Origin: Nocardia arthritidis
Lineage (GTDB): Bacteria; Actinomycetota; Actinomycetes; Mycobacteriales; Mycobacteriaceae
Assembly: GCF_011801145.1 (NCBI RefSeq)
Contig: NZ_CP046172.1
Location: 6,758,001 to 6,822,000 of the forward strand
Length of the DNA: 64,000 nucleotides
Direction of reading: 5' to 3'
Every line of letters starts with the position of its first letter. The stretch's first letter is position 1. The position numbers and the translations under genes are program-made. The notes under the pieces were generated by a model that ran no database searches, was not told the DNA's origin, and saw only the letters and a program-made list of their open reading frames with translations. Below, piece by piece: positions 25,068 through 33,119 of this stretch.

Positions 25068-26716
25068 GCGACGCCGGTCCCGAATTGACTGAAGCGACTG
25101 TTCGTGTCGTGAATCCCGGCCTCGATCTCGGTGTGGCACAGGTGCATCTGGAATGGGATGCCGGGGCGACGGTCCTCACCGACCTTGAGCAGGAATTTGC
25201 CGGTGCCGGGTGGGCACGGCCGCGGCTGGCCGGGCTGAAGCGCTTCTCCGGTAAGCGCTTGCGGCGCCGACCAACTGGTAACCATTTCTCGCTCGCTGCT
25301 GGTGAACGGAGCGATGGAATCCAGGCGCGCCAGCTCTTCGGCGGGCAGCGCACCGAACATCTTGGCGCGAGCGCGTTCGAGGAACCCGAGTGCCTTCGCG
25401 ACCGCAGCTGGATTGTGCAGCGACTGTAGGTCTTTGATGGTGTGGCTGATCATGATCAGCGCCGTGCCGATGCCGCGTTGCAGCCGGGTGAGTTCGTCGA
25501 CTCGATCGACCATGAAGTCCCCGAGGCCCAAGACCTGCCACAACTCGTCCATCACGACCTGGAAGTAACGTTGCGGCCCGTGTCCGGTGTCGGCAAGGAC
25601 GTGGGCGGCCTCCACCGAGGCGAAGCCGTCGGCCCAGCAGGCGAGCATCACGGCGGCCTTGAGCTTCTTGTCTCCGGAAGGAATGTGAGAGACGTCGACG
25701 CAGACAGCGGTTGCGTCGGTATCGATATCGGTGGTTGTGTGGCCGTTGAATATCGCCCCGAATGGCCCCTGCGTGAGGGCGCGAAGAGAACGACGCAAAC
25801 CCTTTATGGCAGAGCGGTATTCGAGCACATCATCGGCACCGGCGTCGAGCAGCAGCTCCTCTCCCCCACCAATGACGACTTCCAGCAAGTCCGACAGCAG
25901 CGGCGGCTGGTCAGGTGTGAATCCGCCTGGTCCGTAGAGGATTCGGAGGGCGGTTGCGATTAGCGTCTCTTCGAAATCAGCGACTCGTGCGCCGCGGATG
26001 AGCTCGATAAGTCCGGCTATCACTGTGACCTGCCGAGCCCGGAGTTCGGTGGCAACTTGTTGCGCCACTTCGGGATTGCCGCTGAGGACATCCGTGACTC
26101 GACCGAGGGCACCAGCGGCCAGCGGGTTGAGGTGTCCATGCCCGTAGCCGAGATCGATCACTTGACCGCCGACCACCTCGACCAGCCGACGGTAGTCAGG
26201 CTTCACGTCGGCAAGGATCAGTGGCGTGATCCCTTGAACAACACCACCCAGAACAATCCGCCGAACAAGCGAGGACTTACCAAAACCATTGAGGCCCAAT
26301 ACGAACAGACTGGGTGCGGTGATGAAGCTGCCGCGCATGAACCAGTTCATCGGGTCGAAACACACCGGGGCGCCGGTGTGGAGGTGCGAACCCAATGGAG
26401 TGCCGATCAAAGGTGCACCGGCGCCGACCGACCACGGCCATAGCCCCGCTACCTGAGCGGTCGACGCTCGGTATTCGACCGGCCGCGCCACTACTGCACA
26501 CCGGCCGCCGCCGTATCCGAGATAACCGCGGTCGCTCGGTCGAGCGACCAGGCGGTCGAACCTTTCCAGTTGCGTCGCAGCCGAACGTGTTTCGGCACAC
26601 CGGCGACGATTGTCGTCAGCTCGAAGGCGCTGTCCCGCCCACCAAGCCCGCAGCCCAGTACGAGCGCGTCGAGTTTGCTGGAGCTGCATACGGGTGGCGT
26701 CGTCGAGCAACTTCAT
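25064..26716 (-). CDS. VirB4-like secretion ATPase
   Basis: 550 residues from ATG 26716 (ATGA overlap with the WhiB stop). It begins MKLLDDATRMQLQQTRRART. Walker A is FVLGLNGFGKSSLVRRIVLG (about residue 145), followed by LILADVKPDYRRLVEVVGGQ. Walker B is FQVVMDELWQVLGLGDFMVD (about 390), with RGIGTALIMISHTIKDLQSL after it. These match the C-terminal ATPase half of VirB4/TraC/TrwK proteins. The N-terminal VirB4 portion is very short here, and the neighbouring SCO6880 protein probably supplies that part, as in other actinobacterial systems. It powers assembly and transport at the inner membrane. Confidence 0.88.
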   Translation of the reverse strand: MKLLDDATRMQLQQTRRARTGLRAWWAGQRLRADDNRRRCAETRSAATQLERFDRLVARPSDRGYLGYGGGRCAVVARPVEYRASTAQVAGLWPWSVGAGAPLIGTPLGSHLHTGAPVCFDPMNWFMRGSFITAPSLFVLGLNGFGKSSLVRRIVLGGVVQGITPLILADVKPDYRRLVEVVGGQVIDLGYGHGHLNPLAAGALGRVTDVLSGNPEVAQQVATELRARQVTVIAGLIELIRGARVADFEETLIATALRILYGPGGFTPDQPPLLSDLLEVVIGGGEELLLDAGADDVLEYRSAIKGLRRSLRALTQGPFGAIFNGHTTTDIDTDATAVCVDVSHIPSGDKKLKAAVMLACWADGFASVEAAHVLADTGHGPQRYFQVVMDELWQVLGLGDFMVDRVDELTRLQRGIGTALIMISHTIKDLQSLHNPAAVAKALGFLERARAKMFGALPAEELARLDSIAPFTSSEREMVTSWSAPQALTGEALQPGQPRPCPPGTGKFLLKVGEDRRPGIPFQMHLCHTEIEAGIHDTNSRFSQFGTGVA

Positions 26717-27051
26717 GATGCTGCCCTCCGACTCGCCTCCCGCTTGAAGTCCTCCGCAGCGGCCCTCGGGCTCTGTGCGGATGCCAACTGCGCAATAAGC
26801 GCACGGCGTGCTGCCGCGCCACGACCTCGCCCTGCCGTCAGACGAAGGCATTTCCGCAACGCTCGACGTTCGGCGGCGGTAAATCCGCCCCAGACGCCGT
26901 GGTCTTCGCCGCTGACCAGAGCGTTTCCCAAGCACTCTCGCCATACCGGACAGGTCGCGCACCATTCTTTCGCATCCGCACTCAGGTCATCGTCGAAGAA
27001 CGGGTCGTATACACCGCGGCATGCGGCCTTGACCATCCAGTCGCGGTTCAT
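26713..27051 (-). CDS. WhiB-family iron-sulphur regulator
   Basis: 112 residues from ATG 27051, which overlaps the DUF2637 stop (ATGA). The longer open frame upstream is arginine-rich shadow. Four cluster-ligand cysteines occur as WMVKAACRGVYDPFFDDD then EWCATCPVWRECLGNA (one Cys, then CxxCx5C). The WhiB turn GVWGGFTAAERRALRKCLRL and a basic AT-hook-like tail (TAGRGRGAAARRA) follow. WhiB proteins bind a 4Fe-4S cluster and act with the sigma factor as redox- or stress-sensitive regulators. It is unusual in lying inside the secretion operon, coupled to both neighbours, and may tie expression of the transfer genes to cell state. Confidence 0.92.
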   Translation of the reverse strand: MNRDWMVKAACRGVYDPFFDDDLSADAKEWCATCPVWRECLGNALVSGEDHGVWGGFTAAERRALRKCLRLTAGRGRGAAARRALIAQLASAQSPRAAAEDFKREASRRAAS

Positions 27052-27860
27052 GACGACACCGCTTCCGATGGGCGACGCGCCTTGTCCGCCGCGTCGAGAA
27101 TCCGCCCTACAGTCGAGTGGTGCGTGTCGACATCTCGACCGATCCGCCGATGCGACCAGCCTGCTTCGTATTTCAGGTGCAGAATTCGCGCGACAACCTG
27201 CGGGTCTCGCTGACCGGTCGGGTCGGCCGCACAGACCTGCTCGGCGACCTCCCACCAGCGTTCCTCCGAAACTCCTTGCGATACAGTCTGTTCGGATTCA
27301 GTTGAGTCGGCCCAGTGGCGAGTCAGGAAAGACTCGTTCCGATGCTGCAGGGCAACAGAATTCGAGATTCGCTCGTCGATCGACCCGTAATTGTGAGCCT
27401 CAGAGTGGGCGCTGGTCCGAGCAAGAATGGCCAGCCCATGGGTCGCGGCCAGGAGGCTGACCGGCGCGACGGCAGCGATTGCGGCCGCGACGAGCGCTGG
27501 CAGCGGCCCCGCGTTGATCCATGCGTGAAAACCGTTGCCGGAAATGCTAATAGAAGCGGCTCCGGTCAGTACCGTCCAGAAGAACCTCCGGTGCCGTCCG
27601 GTATCCAGGTACGGTGCCAATGCCACGATCGCCACGGTGGACTGCACAATCGTCCCGTCGATGATGACGGGCCACAGCCACGCCAGCCGAGGCGGTTGTC
27701 CGGCCTTGATCGCGAGATCCCATAAGGCCGCGAATGACAGCACGAAGCCCGCGACACCGATCCCGATGGTGGTGACAATGGCGACCACGCGGGCCAGCAT
27801 GATGACCGGCGGAACATTCATTGCCGCCTGGTAGACAATAGGTTTGGTCATCGCGATCAC
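27048..27860 (-). CDS. DUF2637 membrane protein with C-terminal helix-turn-helix
   Basis: 270 residues. The start is GTG 27860 (GTGA overlap with the SCO6880 stop) or ATG 27851. Four membrane helices fill the first 150 residues: VVAIVTTIGIGVAGFVLSFA, LAWLWPVIIDGTIVQSTVAI, FFWTVLTGAASISISGNGFH and LPALVAAAIAAVAPVSLLAA, with the DUF2637 signature W.PV..D. The C-terminal 70 residues (DPQVVARILHLKYEAGWSHR then RIGRDVDTHHSTVGRILDAA) form a helix-turn-helix of the kind seen in DUF2637 proteins of actinobacterial plasmids and integrative elements. It is probably a membrane-tethered regulator or replication/partition-linked protein of the element. Confidence 0.8.
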   Translation of the reverse strand: MIAMTKPIVYQAAMNVPPVIMLARVVAIVTTIGIGVAGFVLSFAALWDLAIKAGQPPRLAWLWPVIIDGTIVQSTVAIVALAPYLDTGRHRRFFWTVLTGAASISISGNGFHAWINAGPLPALVAAAIAAVAPVSLLAATHGLAILARTSAHSEAHNYGSIDERISNSVALQHRNESFLTRHWADSTESEQTVSQGVSEERWWEVAEQVCAADPTGQRDPQVVARILHLKYEAGWSHRRIGRDVDTHHSTVGRILDAADKARRPSEAVSS

Positions 27861-29359
27861 CCCAATGCCTTCGGTACGGTGGCATGTTCAGGCAGAATCA
27901 CTCCGCACCCGAGCGAGGCCGCGAACGCGGCGGCTTGGTAGCGGTAGCAGCGCCGAATCTTCAATCGGGCCTGCGTCGACAGATCTCGAACGATTGCTTC
28001 GATTCCCGGCAGGTCACCGTCGAGCGGTTCGGTGACCGTGATCAGCGCACCGAAGCGAGCTAGACCGTGCCCGCGCGCCTGCTCCTCGCGGGTGTGCTGG
28101 GTAGCCTCCACGCGCAACACCGCCGCCGCCGAGACGACACCGCGTTCGGATTGCTGTGCGACGAGGGCGTTCTTGTAATCGTCATCGACGATCTCGGCAG
28201 CGTCCGCGGCGGTGTGCGGACGGAACACGAGCGCGACGCGCTTACGCGGAGTCTGCGGGTTCGGAGCCAAAAGCCGTTGCAACACATGCTCGTCGACAGT
28301 TCCCTCCGGCGCGGCGTCCATCTCCCATGTCACCGACCGGCCGCCGTCGTGGATGTAGTGGTCCCACCTCTCCTCGTGCGAAACCGGGCCGGTGTCAGAC
28401 CAATCCAGGCCGTGGCCCTCCGGGTCGGCTGCCGCTACTTCCAGATCCGCTTGCGCGGCCGGGTCGTAGCTGCGTCGAACGACCGCGATCACCTCTCCGG
28501 CGTTCATCGGTCGTGCCCGGACTCCGGCATCGGCCAGCGCGGCGCAGATGCCCGGCAGTCGGCGAGCGATCTCGACGGCCTGTTCGGCGGGGTTCTTGCG
28601 CCGTTCCGCCGTGGCGGCGGTGAAGGTGATCGCGCATCGGCCGGATAGCTGGACTCCGTCTGTCGGGAGTTCCTCCGCGAGTTCGGCCATCACCGCCTTC
28701 GCGATCGCTGGAGCACCCGAGCGGGTGATGGCGTCGATTTCGGCCAGCAGCCGGTTCCCGGTTTCCGGAATCGTATCGATCAGCGTGGTGACTGCCGCGA
28801 TATCGCTGGTCTGGCCGAGCGAGGCGAGGAACGTTCCCCATGCGGCGACCCACTGATCGATGAGCGGTTGATCGACGGCCTCGTGGCCTTGTGGCCAAAC
28901 CCGAAGCACCACAGTGTATTGGGCGAACTTCGGCAGGTGGATCATCGCGAAGCGGTATCCGCCGGAATCGATCCCCTCATAGCAACGAGCCCCAGCGAGC
29001 AGCCCGGGTAGCTGGGTCGTGCCACCAGGGATGCGGGAGAACCGCCCGCCGCGGTAGATGTGCTCGCCGTGCCGCCGGGCCAGCATCCATCGGAGTCGAA
29101 TCCAGCCGGTCTCGTATCCGGATCGGCCACCGTGGCGCCAGACGAGCGGCACTAAAGCGACCGCTCCCGCGCCTGCAACGACAAGACCGACGCGAACACC
29201 CACAATCACACACGCCAGCAGCGCGGCGATTACGACCACGAATCCGAGAACCGTTTCTCCCCAACGCAATCCGAACAATCCCGCTGAGCGAGGGCGCTGC
29301 CACAATCCGTAGGAGCGACGCTCGTAGGTCGAGGCGGTCTCGTACACATGCGTAGTCAT
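27857..29359 (-). CDS. SCO6880-family T4SS protein
   Basis: 500 residues; ATG 29359 overlaps the TrbL-like stop. It begins with MTTHVYETASTYERRSYGLW, two membrane helices (LRWGETVLGFVVVIAALLAC; VGLVVAGAGAVALVPLVW) and then a large soluble part: YRFAMIHLPKFAQYTVVLRV, IDQWVAAWGTFLASLGQTSD, GEVIAVVRRSYDPAAQADLE and RKRVALVFRPHTAADAAEIV. The family is named for Streptomyces SCO6880 and accompanies the VirB4-like ATPase in actinobacterial transfer loci. It is thought to stand in for PrgI/VirB3 plus the VirB4 N-terminal domain. The order here (TrbL-like, SCO6880, DUF2637, WhiB, ATPase) supports that role. Confidence 0.85.
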   Translation of the reverse strand: MTTHVYETASTYERRSYGLWQRPRSAGLFGLRWGETVLGFVVVIAALLACVIVGVRVGLVVAGAGAVALVPLVWRHGGRSGYETGWIRLRWMLARRHGEHIYRGGRFSRIPGGTTQLPGLLAGARCYEGIDSGGYRFAMIHLPKFAQYTVVLRVWPQGHEAVDQPLIDQWVAAWGTFLASLGQTSDIAAVTTLIDTIPETGNRLLAEIDAITRSGAPAIAKAVMAELAEELPTDGVQLSGRCAITFTAATAERRKNPAEQAVEIARRLPGICAALADAGVRARPMNAGEVIAVVRRSYDPAAQADLEVAAADPEGHGLDWSDTGPVSHEERWDHYIHDGGRSVTWEMDAAPEGTVDEHVLQRLLAPNPQTPRKRVALVFRPHTAADAAEIVDDDYKNALVAQQSERGVVSAAAVLRVEATQHTREEQARGHGLARFGALITVTEPLDGDLPGIEAIVRDLSTQARLKIRRCYRYQAAAFAASLGCGVILPEHATVPKALG

Positions 29360-30810
29360 CGGCGAATCACCCCCGATGGCCGAGCCTGGCTCGGACTGTC
29401 ACCGGTCAATCGCCCAGCGGCACGATCCGCACTCCGCGCCAGGGTGCCGGTTGTAGCAACCGCCGTGGACGATCGCCGTGAGGAAGTGCGCCCACCCGCA
29501 CCGGCAGGTACTGCTCCGCCAGTAGCCGTGCCCCCGCCTTGGGCCGGGCGAGGCGGCGGCGAGTTGGGCGGCGGAACTCTACCGCCACCTGCCGAACCCG
29601 ACGGGCGAGGGCCGCCCCCGCCCGATACAAATCCGGCGGCACCGGGCGCGGCTGCTCCTTTGGCCCCCAACGCCTTCCCGCCAGTAGCCGCTGCGGCAAC
29701 GGCCAACGCAGCCACTCCAGCAGCACCGAGTCCGGAACCACCGGCACCAATTGTGGAAACAGCCGGTACGACCAGCCGCATCAACGCAGGAAGGACGAAC
29801 GAGACACTGCACAACAACACGACACCGACCAGGATGCGTTGTGCCTGTTCCGAATTCGGTGTATCTGATGCAGACTCAGCGCCGATCGATCCAGCGGTTG
29901 TGAACGCGATCATGTAGACGACAGCGGCGACCGGCTTCCACAGCAGGAAGGCGATCACCCAGCCGATCAGCTTCTGATACGACTGCATCCCGATCTTCAG
30001 CCCTGAAGCTGCCGCCGCCACCGGCACGAATCCGACGGCAACGATCAATAGGCCCTGTCGAATCACCGCGAGCACACACTGCGCCAAGGCGCCGAGCAGC
30101 CCGACGACAGCTACGACCAATATCAGCCCTGGCGAAAAAGCTTGCAATTCATTGGTTTTCACCATCAGCTCGGCGATGCCCTTGGCGTTGCCTCCGGTTG
30201 CGTCGTCTATCAACCAGGTCGATAGCCGGTCGCCTCCGCGGGTGCCGACGACAATGATCGCTCCGAACATCCATGACGACAACACAACTCGCGCATATAG
30301 TCGGAATCCTTCGGCCGCTTGGTCGAGCGTCGCACCGCGGCGGGCCTCCGCCAGCCTGATACCGGTCACGATCGTCGAAGCGATCAGGAGTATCAGCTGA
30401 ATCTCATAGGTGTAGTCGGAGACCTTTGTGAACAATCCGCTGTCGGCGAGTTGCTCGTTGGGCAGTTTGGTCCACCAAACCAGTGACAAGGTGAGCGCTT
30501 GGCCTAGTCCTTCCAGCAGGGAATCCACGACTTTGCCGAAGGCCGAATCCCATGCCTTGTCCGCGATGGCACCCGGCACGTCCTGCGGATGGCTCGCGGC
30601 GTTGCCGCCCTTGCACAGCGCAGACGCCGAATCACCGAGTGCTGATCCGATTCCGAGAGGAATCTTCGACAGCATGTCGTGCAGCTGATCACACGTTGCG
30701 TCGAACCCATATGTGTTGCCGCCTGAATCCGGCTGCGCGAGTGCGGTATTCGGCACAGCCAATGTCAGTGCGAAACAGGCTGCCAGTGCGACGATTACGC
30801 GTTTCACCAT
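29356..30810 (-). CDS. TrbL/VirB6-like polytopic channel protein
   Basis: 484 residues from ATG 30810, chosen because it yields a signal peptide (MVKRVIVALAACFALTLAVP then NTALAQPD) and overlaps the upstream stop by 7 bases. At least five membrane segments follow, including IQLILLIASTIVTGIRLAEA, LILVVAVVGLLGALAQCVLA, GLLIVAVGFVPVAAAASGLK, LIGWVIAFLLWKPVAAVVYM and ILVGVVLLCSVSFVLPALMR, the last four resembling the TrbL/VirB6 core. The C-terminal 130 residues are Gly/Pro/Ala-rich (GAKGAAAPGAAGFVSGGGGP; PPPNSPPPRPAQGGGTATGG), an extended, probably disordered tail. It forms the inner-membrane channel. Confidence 0.85.
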   Translation of the reverse strand: MVKRVIVALAACFALTLAVPNTALAQPDSGGNTYGFDATCDQLHDMLSKIPLGIGSALGDSASALCKGGNAASHPQDVPGAIADKAWDSAFGKVVDSLLEGLGQALTLSLVWWTKLPNEQLADSGLFTKVSDYTYEIQLILLIASTIVTGIRLAEARRGATLDQAAEGFRLYARVVLSSWMFGAIIVVGTRGGDRLSTWLIDDATGGNAKGIAELMVKTNELQAFSPGLILVVAVVGLLGALAQCVLAVIRQGLLIVAVGFVPVAAAASGLKIGMQSYQKLIGWVIAFLLWKPVAAVVYMIAFTTAGSIGAESASDTPNSEQAQRILVGVVLLCSVSFVLPALMRLVVPAVSTIGAGGSGLGAAGVAALAVAAAATGGKALGAKGAAAPGAAGFVSGGGGPRPSGSAGGGRVPPPNSPPPRPAQGGGTATGGAVPAGAGGRTSSRRSSTAVATTGTLARSADRAAGRLTGDSPSQARPSGVIRR

Positions 30811-31628
30811 GGCGTCCACCCCTCGAGCGAGGTCAGCGTCTGGGATACCGATCCGGCCGCTGGTACCGTCAGCCGCCAGTCCGAGTCGACCCACGTCACC
30901 GCCAACCGGATCACCCGCCATGTCCGAGCACCGACAATGTTGGCAGGCGTAGCGAGTTCCACGACCGCGAAATCGGCGCTGTAACTGGGAATTCGGAACG
31001 CATCGGAGGCGACGAGATATCGGGTGACAGCTTCGGGCCACAGCTGCGGCAGATGAGAGCTATCCCTGTCGATTTCGGTCTTCTGAGACTCGGTCAACAT
31101 CATCTGACGCACGTATAACGCGCGATCGCTGGGGTGCGCGACAGACCGGTAGTAGATCTGAGCAGCGGCAAGCACGGCGCCCTGTGGCGTGTGGGTATAG
31201 CCGACGACGAGGCCGTCGTCGACGCGCGCCGGACCGTCGGAGGTCGAAAACGGTACGGATGCTCCGAACACGCGCTGCCAACCGCCCGGATCACGGACAC
31301 CGTAGGGTGCTCCGGTCAGCCAATCCGGAGCGGCCGGTGTGCGCTGAAGTGCCGGGTACTGCGGAAGTGGCTGTCCCGCAGTATTGTTCGGCACATCAAC
31401 GCGGCGGCCGAGCATATCGAGCTGCGGTGGCCCGAATCCCGTAGTAGGTGCTCTCAACGACGGAGTTGGTGCGACAGTGACGGAGCCCGTCGCGCCACGA
31501 GATCCGTGCCGGGCAACGGCCGCGAATAGTCCGCCGAGCAGAATCAGCATTACGAAGATCGCCGCCGCGATGGTGGATGGCGACGTCCATCGGTTCCGGC
31601 GATCGGCACCTCCGTCGGCCGCCTTCAT
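30804..31628 (-). CDS. VirB8/TcpC-like membrane protein
   Basis: 274 residues. A short cytoplasmic stretch, one membrane helix (STIAAAIFVMLILLGGLFAA) and then an outside domain: DDGLVVGYTHTPQGAVLAAA, YYRSVAHPSDRALYVRQMML, SYSADFAVVELATPANIVGA and WRVIRLAVTWVDSDWRLTVP. One anchor followed by an alpha-plus-beta outside domain is the TcpC/VirB8-like layout of Gram-positive systems. The motif GY-x-H-T-P-Q-G-A-x-L-A-A recurs in the next gene (GFAHSPQGAALAA), so the two are paralogues. It overlaps both neighbours. Likely a bridge between channel and wall. Confidence 0.75.
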   Translation of the reverse strand: MKAADGGADRRNRWTSPSTIAAAIFVMLILLGGLFAAVARHGSRGATGSVTVAPTPSLRAPTTGFGPPQLDMLGRRVDVPNNTAGQPLPQYPALQRTPAAPDWLTGAPYGVRDPGGWQRVFGASVPFSTSDGPARVDDGLVVGYTHTPQGAVLAAAQIYYRSVAHPSDRALYVRQMMLTESQKTEIDRDSSHLPQLWPEAVTRYLVASDAFRIPSYSADFAVVELATPANIVGARTWRVIRLAVTWVDSDWRLTVPAAGSVSQTLTSLEGWTPW

Positions 31629-32293
31629 CGCGGTGCCGCCAATGCGACAGCGCCCGCGGGTAACTCGGCGATTTCAGTAACTGGATCCGTCGTCGCCTGC
31701 GGCGAAGGAAGCCGCAGGCGCCAGTCATTGCCGTCCCACACGACGACTGCCGCATTCGCAGTGCGCGAAGCGTCCGGATATTCGGTGAAGACCGTAACCG
31801 CGGCCTCTCCAGGTTGATACCTGGCAATGCGATAGCCGATGAGCCTTGGGGCCGACTTCGGTGACGCGGTTCCACTGATCGATAGCAGTACTCGGTTGAC
31901 CGCCCATGCATCGACAGCCGGTCCAGGCTCGATTTCGCCATCGATGACATGCGGCCACTGGCCGTCCGGCGCAACCGACAACCGCACCGTGTGGGTGATG
32001 GCCGCAAGCGCAGCTCCTTGTGGCGAGTGCGCGAATCCTGTTGCTGCACCGCTTTCTTCGTGGAAAGGACCTTGATCCGCATGTGGCAACGCGATGCCCT
32101 GATACGGCACCCACCGCAGATTCGTCGGCGGCGCAAGCAAATCAGCCTGCGATTCGGAGTGATTTTCGGCCTGGTGTCCGCAGCTATTTACCAGGAGGGC
32201 GGTCAGCACCAGCGACGCCACTGCGATTTCGCGACCCGCCAGGCTCCACCGACATGGCGTTACTGAATTGCGCTGTCTACCTTTGGTATTCAT
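31625..32293 (-). CDS. Lipoprotein paralogous to the VirB8/TcpC-like protein
   Basis: 222 residues with a lipoprotein signal: REIAVASLVLTALLVNSCGH, where the Cys of LVNSCG would be lipidated. The outside part has YQGIALPHADQGPFHEESGA, then ATGFAHSPQGAALAAITHTV and AVVVWDGNDWRLRLPSPQAT. It shares the SPQGA-x-LAA motif and the terminal W-DWRL element (VDSDWRLTVP in the neighbour) with the upstream-acting membrane protein. The pair therefore look like a duplication in which one copy is helix-anchored and the other lipid-anchored. ATGA overlap with the following gene. Probably a subunit of the envelope-spanning complex. Confidence 0.7.
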   Translation of the reverse strand: MNTKGRQRNSVTPCRWSLAGREIAVASLVLTALLVNSCGHQAENHSESQADLLAPPTNLRWVPYQGIALPHADQGPFHEESGAATGFAHSPQGAALAAITHTVRLSVAPDGQWPHVIDGEIEPGPAVDAWAVNRVLLSISGTASPKSAPRLIGYRIARYQPGEAAVTVFTEYPDASRTANAAVVVWDGNDWRLRLPSPQATTDPVTEIAELPAGAVALAAPR

Positions 32294-32323
32294 CCGGAAA
32301 CCTCCGTTCCCGTAGCCACGTGG

Positions 32324-32593
32324 TTACGACAGGATCGCGAGGGCAATCGCGGTGGAACTGGTGGCGACGATCGCGCCGAGCAGGCTCATCACGACCCCGT
32401 GCGGCCCTTCGGACGAGGTGGCCTGGCCTTCGTGGCGCATGATCCACATCCGCCCGGCCGCCACCAGCAGCCATCCGAGGCAGGCGACGAGTGCCACCCA
32501 AAGCAACCAACTCAGCAGTGTGGTGAATGGTTCGATGACGTCGGACGGGAGGTGCTTGTATGCGTTAATCGGTTGATCAGCAAGGATATTCAT
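32324..32593 (-). CDS. Small membrane protein (89 residues) of the T4SS-like operon
   Basis: ATG 32593 overlaps the stop of the next gene upstream (ATGA); the longer frame is a shadow of that gene. MNILADQPINAYKHLPSDVI is followed by helix one LLSWLLWVALVACLGWLLVA. A short polar loop (RMWIMRHEGQATSSEGPHGV) and helix two (VMSLLGAIVATSSTAIALAI) complete it. Size, two helices and a loop between them resemble VirB2-type pilin or VirB3-like small proteins. It is similar in plan to the next protein (GVIATSSAAIMNA against AIVATSSTAIALA), suggesting paralogy. Confidence 0.65.
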   Translation of the reverse strand: MNILADQPINAYKHLPSDVIEPFTTLLSWLLWVALVACLGWLLVAAGRMWIMRHEGQATSSEGPHGVVMSLLGAIVATSSTAIALAILS

Positions 32594-32904
32594 GAAACCG
32601 TCACCACCGCGTTCATGATCGCCGCCGCCGACGTGGCGATGACACCACCAACCAAAGCGCCGATTACGATCTTCGGGGACTCCAGCGCGCCGCCGTTCCA
32701 GCGCTCCCACGCGAAACGCCCACCGCCATAAATGATTCCGGCGATTCCTGCGAGCAGAACCACCCACATCAGCCACCGCATCAACTTCAGCAGACCGTTC
32801 GATCCCGGCGGAGCCTCCGGCGAAATCTGGGTGATCTGCGTGTGCCAGTAGCCGACCATGTCGGCCAAGAGCGGCCCGGCGTTCACGATGTCACCCACAA
32901 ACAA
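32590..32904 (-). CDS. Small two-helix membrane protein, pilin-like
   Basis: Up to 104 residues. The start is unclear: TTG 32904 or GTG 32898, both inside the end of the 51-residue ORF, so coupled re-initiation is likely. VNAGPLLADMVGYWHTQITQ is followed by helix one (RWLMWVVLLAGIAGIIYGGG), the loop FAWERWNGGALESPKIVIG and helix two (ALVGGVIATSSAAIMNAVVT). It resembles the 89-residue protein downstream. VirB2-like pilins are small two-helix proteins, and these are the best candidates here, but that remains an inference. Confidence 0.6.
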   Translation of the reverse strand: MFVGDIVNAGPLLADMVGYWHTQITQISPEAPPGSNGLLKLMRWLMWVVLLAGIAGIIYGGGRFAWERWNGGALESPKIVIGALVGGVIATSAAAIMNAVVTVS

Positions 32905-33038
32905 GGCCGACGATGTGGCAATCCGACTGTGACTGGATTGCGGAAGCGCTGTCCTCGTTGGCTTTTCGATGTAGCGGCACCGATCATGGGCACCGCGACG
33001 TGCCGAGGACCTTTAGGCGCGCTAGAAACGTTATTCAT
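32883..33038 (-). CDS. 51-residue basic ORF ahead of the pilin-like genes
   Basis: ATG 33038 follows an excellent ribosome-binding site (GTGGAGGTTCAGAG). Product: MNNVSSAPKGPRHVAVPMIG, then AATSKSQRGQRFRNPVTVGL and PHRRPCLWVTS. It is basic, with no membrane helix. Its end overlaps the frame of the two-helix protein by about 20 bases. Either it is a small basic partner, or the two frames were once one gene whose N-terminus has slipped; a single frameshift near 32890 would fuse them. Confidence 0.45.
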   Translation of the reverse strand: MNNVSSAPKGPRHVAVPMIGAATSKSQRGQRFRNPVTVGLPHRRPCLWVTS

Positions 33039-33119
33039 CTCTGAACCTCCACGTTCAAGCCCGCGGCGGTTGGACACCCGCCTACCGCCGGGACGGTCGG
33101 ATTTCGCATAACTCGCGCT

